Positions 60,193-64,000 of a DNA stretch of 64,000 bases are shown here, in pieces. The notes below the pieces were generated by a model that did not search any database, was not told the origin of the DNA, and saw only the letters and a program-made list of their open reading frames with translations. Location of the stretch: NCBI GenBank assembly GCA_001790855.1, contig MGDH01000010.1:49794-113793 (forward strand), given 5' to 3'. Each line of letters starts with the position of its first letter. Within the stretch, counting starts at the first letter, position 1. The translations under genes and the position numbers were made by a program. The stretch is from Candidatus Schekmanbacteria bacterium RIFCSPLOWO2_02_FULL_38_14. Lineage in GTDB: Bacteria; Schekmanbacteria; GWA2-38-11.

Positions 60193-63100
60193 CTAAAGGC
60201 AGGTTTTGATTTTAAATGCTTTCTTATTACTCCTTCCATACATTGTTCTTACTATTATTGTTCCCTTCCGACCTCTCATATTCGGGGCAACAGCGATTAT
60301 TTTATCCTTTGTCCATGAAATAATAGCCAGTTGTTTCTTTATATCCCCGTAATGGAAATAGACCTTGTCTTTCTGATTGCCAAAATACTTGCCATTAATG
60401 GTAAATTGACTTTTTTTGCATGCAGGATTAGGGCTTACGGAAACAATCTGAGGAAGGGCTTTTACTAAGGTAAAGCTTGTCTCATTGCTCTCTTTATTAT
60501 CATCAGTACGTGTTAAAGAAACCCTTACCCAGCCTGAAGCCATTCCAAACGGCACAATGACATGGATTTTACTATCACCCCAGCTTGTTATGCCCGTTGA
60601 ATCAAGTATAAATTCTTTATTAGCACTGTCAACAAAACTAACCTTTCCAGCTTGGCTTCCAAAATTACTTCCTGTCAAAATAAGCTCATCTTCACTTTTT
60701 AGAGAAGTAGGTTTGAGCTCAGATAAGGAAGGTGCTTCTTTTTGAGTAATTGTGAATTTTCTGCTATTACCACCTCCACACTTGTTCTTAACATAAAAAT
60801 ATCCAAATTCATATTCCTTTAAATTCTCTGGCACTTCTGTTTCAATCTCATTATCACTCCACGAAATTACCTGTGCCTCCTGAATTTTTATAAAGAGTTT
60901 GCTGTCAGATTGAATATCACCAAAACCATGGCCTATAATTTTTACAACTGTTCCAACAGGGCCGGATTCAGGAATTATCTGGTCAATGGAAGGAATCTCA
61001 CACAGGTCTAATGTAACAGGAATCTGGTAAGGAGACAAGCTCCCGTTTCCAGATTCAATAGATATATTACCTGTATAATTCCCCCGCGGAAGTCCGTTTA
61101 ACTCCAGCATAACAAGGCTTGATGATGGCACTTCCCCTTTATCCGGATAAAGTTTTATCCAATCAGAATCAATGTTAGATTTCCAGTTGAATGAATTCCC
61201 ACCCGGGTTTTTGATTTCAAGGTTCTGGTATGGCGGGTTAAAAGTCTCCATATTTACCAATGTTGGATCAATAACCTGTCCACTTAAATTGATTTCTGTT
61301 AAGTTACAATTGATTTCTGATTCTCCGTAAAGGAACAATGAAATTGGAATCTCCTGGGTTTCAACTCCTTCTGCTTTTATGGATATCTTACCAGTATAAT
61401 CTCCTATCTCAAGGCTGCTCGGATTTATGCTAACGCTTACCGAAGAATCTCCTATACCTGATGAAGGATTAGAGACTATCCAGTCATAAGAGGTTGTTAT
61501 CTGCCATGACGCTCCTGATAAATTTATAAATTTCAAGTTTATATTTTTTGGGCTCGGTTCTCCTCCACCCTTTGTTCCTTCAAAGTTTAAACCATAGGGT
61601 TCAATGACCATCCTCTGGTCTTGTGAATTTATTTCAAAGTTGATTGACGTAATATCCCCTGCATTTCCAACAGAATTTATTGCTCTCACTTCAAGAATAT
61701 GGGTTCCATTAGGTAAAGGATAAGTTTTAATAGTGAAACTCTCTTCTGCTTCATCAAAACCACCATCAGAAGGGATTGCTTCAATCCATCCACCGCTATC
61801 AATGCGATACTCAACTTTCCGTATAACATTTGTAGTCATATCAGGTTTTGAAGAACTTACAGGGTTCTGGTTTTTCACAGGAGACTCTTTTGTATTCCCA
61901 TTGAATTCCGGGGTTGAGATAGAAAAAGGAGACACGAAAATATTTATGGTAGTAGCAGGAAATGTGTCTAATATATCCGGTATACCATCTCCGTCAGAAT
62001 CTATAATTCCTATCTGGCCCCTTGTGTAAAGGCATAAATTTTTATCTCTATATGCTTCTCTCATCACACAATCTTCATATTTATTACAATCTCCTTTCTT
62101 GCTATTTCCATTTTTCCATTTAAGGTATCCACTTGGGTGGGAACAATCAGGGGTATAGTTAGCTTCATATTCATCATCTGCATAAAAAAGGTGGCTAACT
62201 TCATGGGAAACAAGTGAAGCAAAGGCTTTTTCGTTATGGAAATGGATCGCTGAAAAGGGACCACCAATCCAACCAACACTCACTTTGCCACTTGTGCTGC
62301 TTGTTATATCAATGAGAAAAATTGTTATAGCCCAGTTTGTTTCATATTTTTCTCTGAGGTCATTGTCATATTCTCTGGTTTGAGCAAATAGATCATTACC
62401 TGGATATCCAAGTACATTCATTACCTTATATCCATTCAAAAAGTCGAAATTCTGCATATTAGGTTCTTCAGGAATACTTACCTTCTGATGAATTTCATAG
62501 GTAAATGAAATATCAGCTTTTGATGGTGCCTTTTCAGCTAACCAATTAAGACCTTTCTGAACTGCTGCTATTGCTGTTTCAATCTCCTCGTCTGTCCAGT
62601 TCTCTGCATTCCCCTCACTTTCAGGCAGAATAAGTCCCACTGCTATGCTCCCTGTTAAAAACTCACTGGTATTATCAGAAGCAGCCCCATAGGGCATTCC
62701 CTTAAAGGATCTTTTAGGATATAGTTTTTTAACTTTTGTTTCAGGTGGCATTAATGCGCCGGAGCAATTAAGTTCCACCTGTTGTTTATCTGTTAATTCC
62801 GCTGAATTCTTTTTTGATGAGTTGAGACTAACCTTGGCAAAATTCCTCTCCCATATTTTAGAAGCAAGATTTGCAGTTTTGCTCTTTAAAATAATATTTT
62901 TAATTCCCTTGGATCTACCTCTGATTACCATTATTTTTCTTTTAAACTTATTTAATTTTTTTTCTGAACCATCCGGAAGATATCCAATAAAGGAATCAGG
63001 AGGAAATCTGTGATAGATTATTCCACCTGTTTCTTTTAAAATACTAAGACACTCCTTCATCTCTTTTAAATTCTTTGACTCAGTTAAGATAAGAGTATTG

Positions 63101-63228
63101 CTCTGAGGTGATAGATTATTCGAAGCATAGGAATAAACAGGCAGCAGAAAACAAAAGCAGAAAAGTAATGAATAGACAATTTCTATAAAGTTTGATGCAT
63201 GTTTAATCTTTTTTATCAATTCACGCAT
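60193..63228 (-). CDS. Exported HExxH metalloprotease-like protein with BACON and TIG domains
   Basis: 1011 residues from ATG 63228, preferred because its promoter and first codons (MRELIKK) match the TerB gene; ATG 63246 is the longer option. Signal helix about 20-36. The metal motif HEVSH is at 342-346, followed by FYADDE. A DSDGDGIPD calcium loop sits near 410, then an Ig-like repeat, two BACON-like domains (about 540-735) and three TIG domains to the end. The head has no close family I know. It is likely a cell-surface or secreted protease with carbohydrate- or protein-binding arms. Confidence 0.75.
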   Translation of the reverse strand: MRELIKKIKHASNFIEIVYSLLFCFCFLLPVYSYASNNLSPQSNTLILTESKNLKEMKECLSILKETGGIIYHRFPPDSFIGYLPDGSEKKLNKFKRKIMVIRGRSKGIKNIILKSKTANLASKIWERNFAKVSLNSSKKNSAELTDKQQVELNCSGALMPPETKVKKLYPKRSFKGMPYGAASDNTSEFLTGSIAVGLILPESEGNAENWTDEEIETAIAAVQKGLNWLAEKAPSKADISFTYEIHQKVSIPEEPNMQNFDFLNGYKVMNVLGYPGNDLFAQTREYDNDLREKYETNWAITIFLIDITSSTSGKVSVGWIGGPFSAIHFHNEKAFASLVSHEVSHLFYADDEYEANYTPDCSHPSGYLKWKNGNSKKGDCNKYEDCVMREAYRDKNLCLYTRGQIGIIDSDGDGIPDILDTFPATTINIFVSPFSISTPEFNGNTKESPVKNQNPVSSSKPDMTTNVIRKVEYRIDSGGWIEAIPSDGGFDEAEESFTIKTYPLPNGTHILEVRAINSVGNAGDITSINFEINSQDQRMVIEPYGLNFEGTKGGGEPSPKNINLKFINLSGASWQITTSYDWIVSNPSSGIGDSSVSVSINPSSLEIGDYTGKISIKAEGVETQEIPISLFLYGESEINCNLTEINLSGQVIDPTLVNMETFNPPYQNLEIKNPGGNSFNWKSNIDSDWIKLYPDKGEVPSSSLVMLELNGLPRGNYTGNISIESGNGSLSPYQIPVTLDLCEIPSIDQIIPESGPVGTVVKIIGHGFGDIQSDSKLFIKIQEAQVISWSDNEIETEVPENLKEYEFGYFYVKNKCGGGNSRKFTITQKEAPSLSELKPTSLKSEDELILTGSNFGSQAGKVSFVDSANKEFILDSTGITSWGDSKIHVIVPFGMASGWVRVSLTRTDDNKESNETSFTLVKALPQIVSVSPNPACKKSQFTINGKYFGNQKDKVYFHYGDIKKQLAIISWTKDKIIAVAPNMRGRKGTIIVRTMYGRSNKKAFKIKTCL

Positions 63229-63236
63229 ACATAGTT

Positions 63237-63265
63237 TGAATAACATCAGCAGTTGATTCTGTCAA
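63237..63265 (-). promoter_or_regulatory. Promoter of the metalloprotease gene
   Basis: TTGACA (63260-63265), 17-nt spacer, extended TGT-TATTCA (63237-63242). It is followed within 8 nt by the ATG at 63228. Same boxes and spacing as at 60130-60158. Confidence 0.65.
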
Positions 63266-63288
63266 GTTTTCTGAACCCAGAAAAACAT

Positions 63289-63316
63289 TTGACTTTTTCC
63301 TGATAAAATCTATTCT
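63289..63316 (+). promoter_or_regulatory. Promoter of the 63354 gene
   Basis: TTGACT (63289-63294), 16-nt spacer, TATTCT (63311-63316), then AAGGAG (63341-63346) before the ATG. It is divergent from the metalloprotease promoter, 24 bp away. Confidence 0.5.
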
Positions 63317-63353
63317 GAAACCAACAATTATCTACACAAAAAGGAGAAAATCT

Positions 63354-63821
63354 ATGTCAGTCACCCGCGGCGTTGGAACAATGGATGAATCTGAAGTAGC
63401 TGAAATGTTCAATACCAACAAGGTCGGCATTCTTTGTCTTAGCAAAAAAGACAAGCCCTACGGTGTTCCCCTTGAGCATTACTTTAATGGGAAAAACCTC
63501 TATTTTGCAGCAAGCTTAAAACACGGAGAAAGAAAAATCAATTGCATTAAAAATAACGGAAACGCTTGTTATACGATATATGATTCACGACGTGAACAAC
63601 CAGAGCTAATCTCAAAGGATATACGCTGCCGTTCAGTCATAATAGAAGGCAGAATTAACCTGGCTGGAGTTAAAGAAGTGGATGATAAGGAATCAGGAAA
63701 AGTTAAATTACAGATATTGGAAATGGATATTGAAAAGATTTCCAACTGGAAATGCCCCAGGAAAAAATGCCATTGGCATGACCAGTGGTTTGTCAGGCAC
63801 CCTGATTTGGTAGAAGATTGA
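63354..63821 (+). CDS. Pyridoxamine 5'-phosphate oxidase-like FMN-binding protein
   Basis: 155 residues with the split barrel pattern: VGILCLSKKDKPYGVPLEHYFNGKNLYFAAS, then INCIKNNGNACYTIYD and SVIIEGRINL. The end has CPRKKCHWHDQWF, cysteines and histidines that might bind metal. Related in fold to the gene at 57953-58468 but clearly different in sequence. The substrate is unknown. Confidence 0.82.
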   Translation: MSVTRGVGTMDESEVAEMFNTNKVGILCLSKKDKPYGVPLEHYFNGKNLYFAASLKHGERKINCIKNNGNACYTIYDSRREQPELISKDIRCRSVIIEGRINLAGVKEVDDKESGKVKLQILEMDIEKISNWKCPRKKCHWHDQWFVRHPDLVED

Positions 63822-63826
63822 GTGTT

Positions 63827-63874
63827 AAAATGATGGAGAGTTCCAGGAGCATCTAATCTCGCTTGCCGTGGCAT
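63827..63874 (-). pseudogene. N-terminal stub of a REP-associated (IS200-like) transposase
   Basis: The first 16 codons from ATG 63874 read MPRQARLDAPGTLHHF, the typical start of RAYT transposases. The frame then runs into the end of the neighbouring gene with no family match. The rest, 63875-64000, shows no gene. Confidence 0.6.
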
Positions 63875-64000
63875 AAAAACCTCTTATCATAACTTCTCAT
63901 TAATTACAAAGTGTTCTTTTTTAACAACGTCCCCTTTTTCTTCCCGAGGGTTTAATCAGTCTGAAGAACTTGGAAGATGTATTTCAGAGTCACTAAAAAT

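Noticed and set aside
63569-63826. Minus-strand frame continuing the RAYT start
   Set aside because: Beyond the first 16 codons it is antisense to an intact gene and shows no transposase motifs.

Overview
The window looks like a low-GC chromosome segment from an uncultivated, probably anaerobic, Gram-negative-type bacterium. The grounds are several ferredoxin-rich redox operons, two sigma-54 activators, Tat-exported and lipoprotein-type proteins, and exported proteins built from TIG/IPT, choice-of-anchor and BACON modules. Gene content fits lineages such as Desulfobacterota, Nitrospirota or Schekmanbacteria, but no rRNA is present and I cannot assign a phylum. Numerous short palindromic repeats and small inverted-repeat elements fill the gaps and have left gene fragments behind.

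Layout. 1-5.3 kb: tail of a ferredoxin/sulfite-reductase-like protein, a Zn-ribbon protein, a nitroreductase-rhodanese-DoxX/MauE operon, then a nuclease, a TPR protein and a Tat-exported DUF362 protein. 5.4-15.8 kb: a minus-strand housekeeping block reading YqeY, NIF3-like, DnaG, sigma-70, tRNA(CAU), coiled-coil Zn protein, PBP2, UDP-sugar decarboxylase and endonuclease Q. 15.8-25 kb: remnants and repeats, cysteine synthase plus a PPC protein, a DNA glycosylase, a thioesterase, and an NtrB/NtrC-like pair whose two genes are separated by a toxin-antitoxin module. 25-35.7 kb: a molybdopterin oxidoreductase operon (cytochrome, catalytic subunit, FeS subunit, TorD-like chaperone, polyferredoxin) beside a binding-protein/kinase/sigma-54-activator system. 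A good -24/-12 promoter lies between them. 35.7-46 kb: an unknown protein, BrnT/BrnA, a stand-alone 5'-3' exonuclease, surface proteins, an ArsR-PutA operon, tRNA-Arg, a nuclease and mobile-element debris. 46-53.3 kb: a mechanosensitive channel and a seven-gene redox operon joining PorD/PorB-like, NuoE/F/G-like and FixX/FixC-like proteins. 53.5-64 kb: exported TIG and anchor proteins, a DsbA-like protein, an ECF sigma/anti-sigma pair, two flavin-binding-barrel proteins, a TerB protein and a large putative metalloprotease.

The best candidates for undescribed biology are four. First, the 46-53 kb redox operon, whose PorB-like subunit has lost the thiamine-diphosphate motif. Second, the three-component/sigma-54-controlled molybdoenzyme, which has a foreign domain inserted in its catalytic subunit and a TIG-cytochrome partner. 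Third, a shared promoter and N-terminus, apparently giving leaderless mRNAs, upstream of the TerB-like and metalloprotease genes. Fourth, a free-standing 28-residue peptide resembling a PEP-CTERM sorting tail. All functions are inferred from motifs read by eye; no database search was run.
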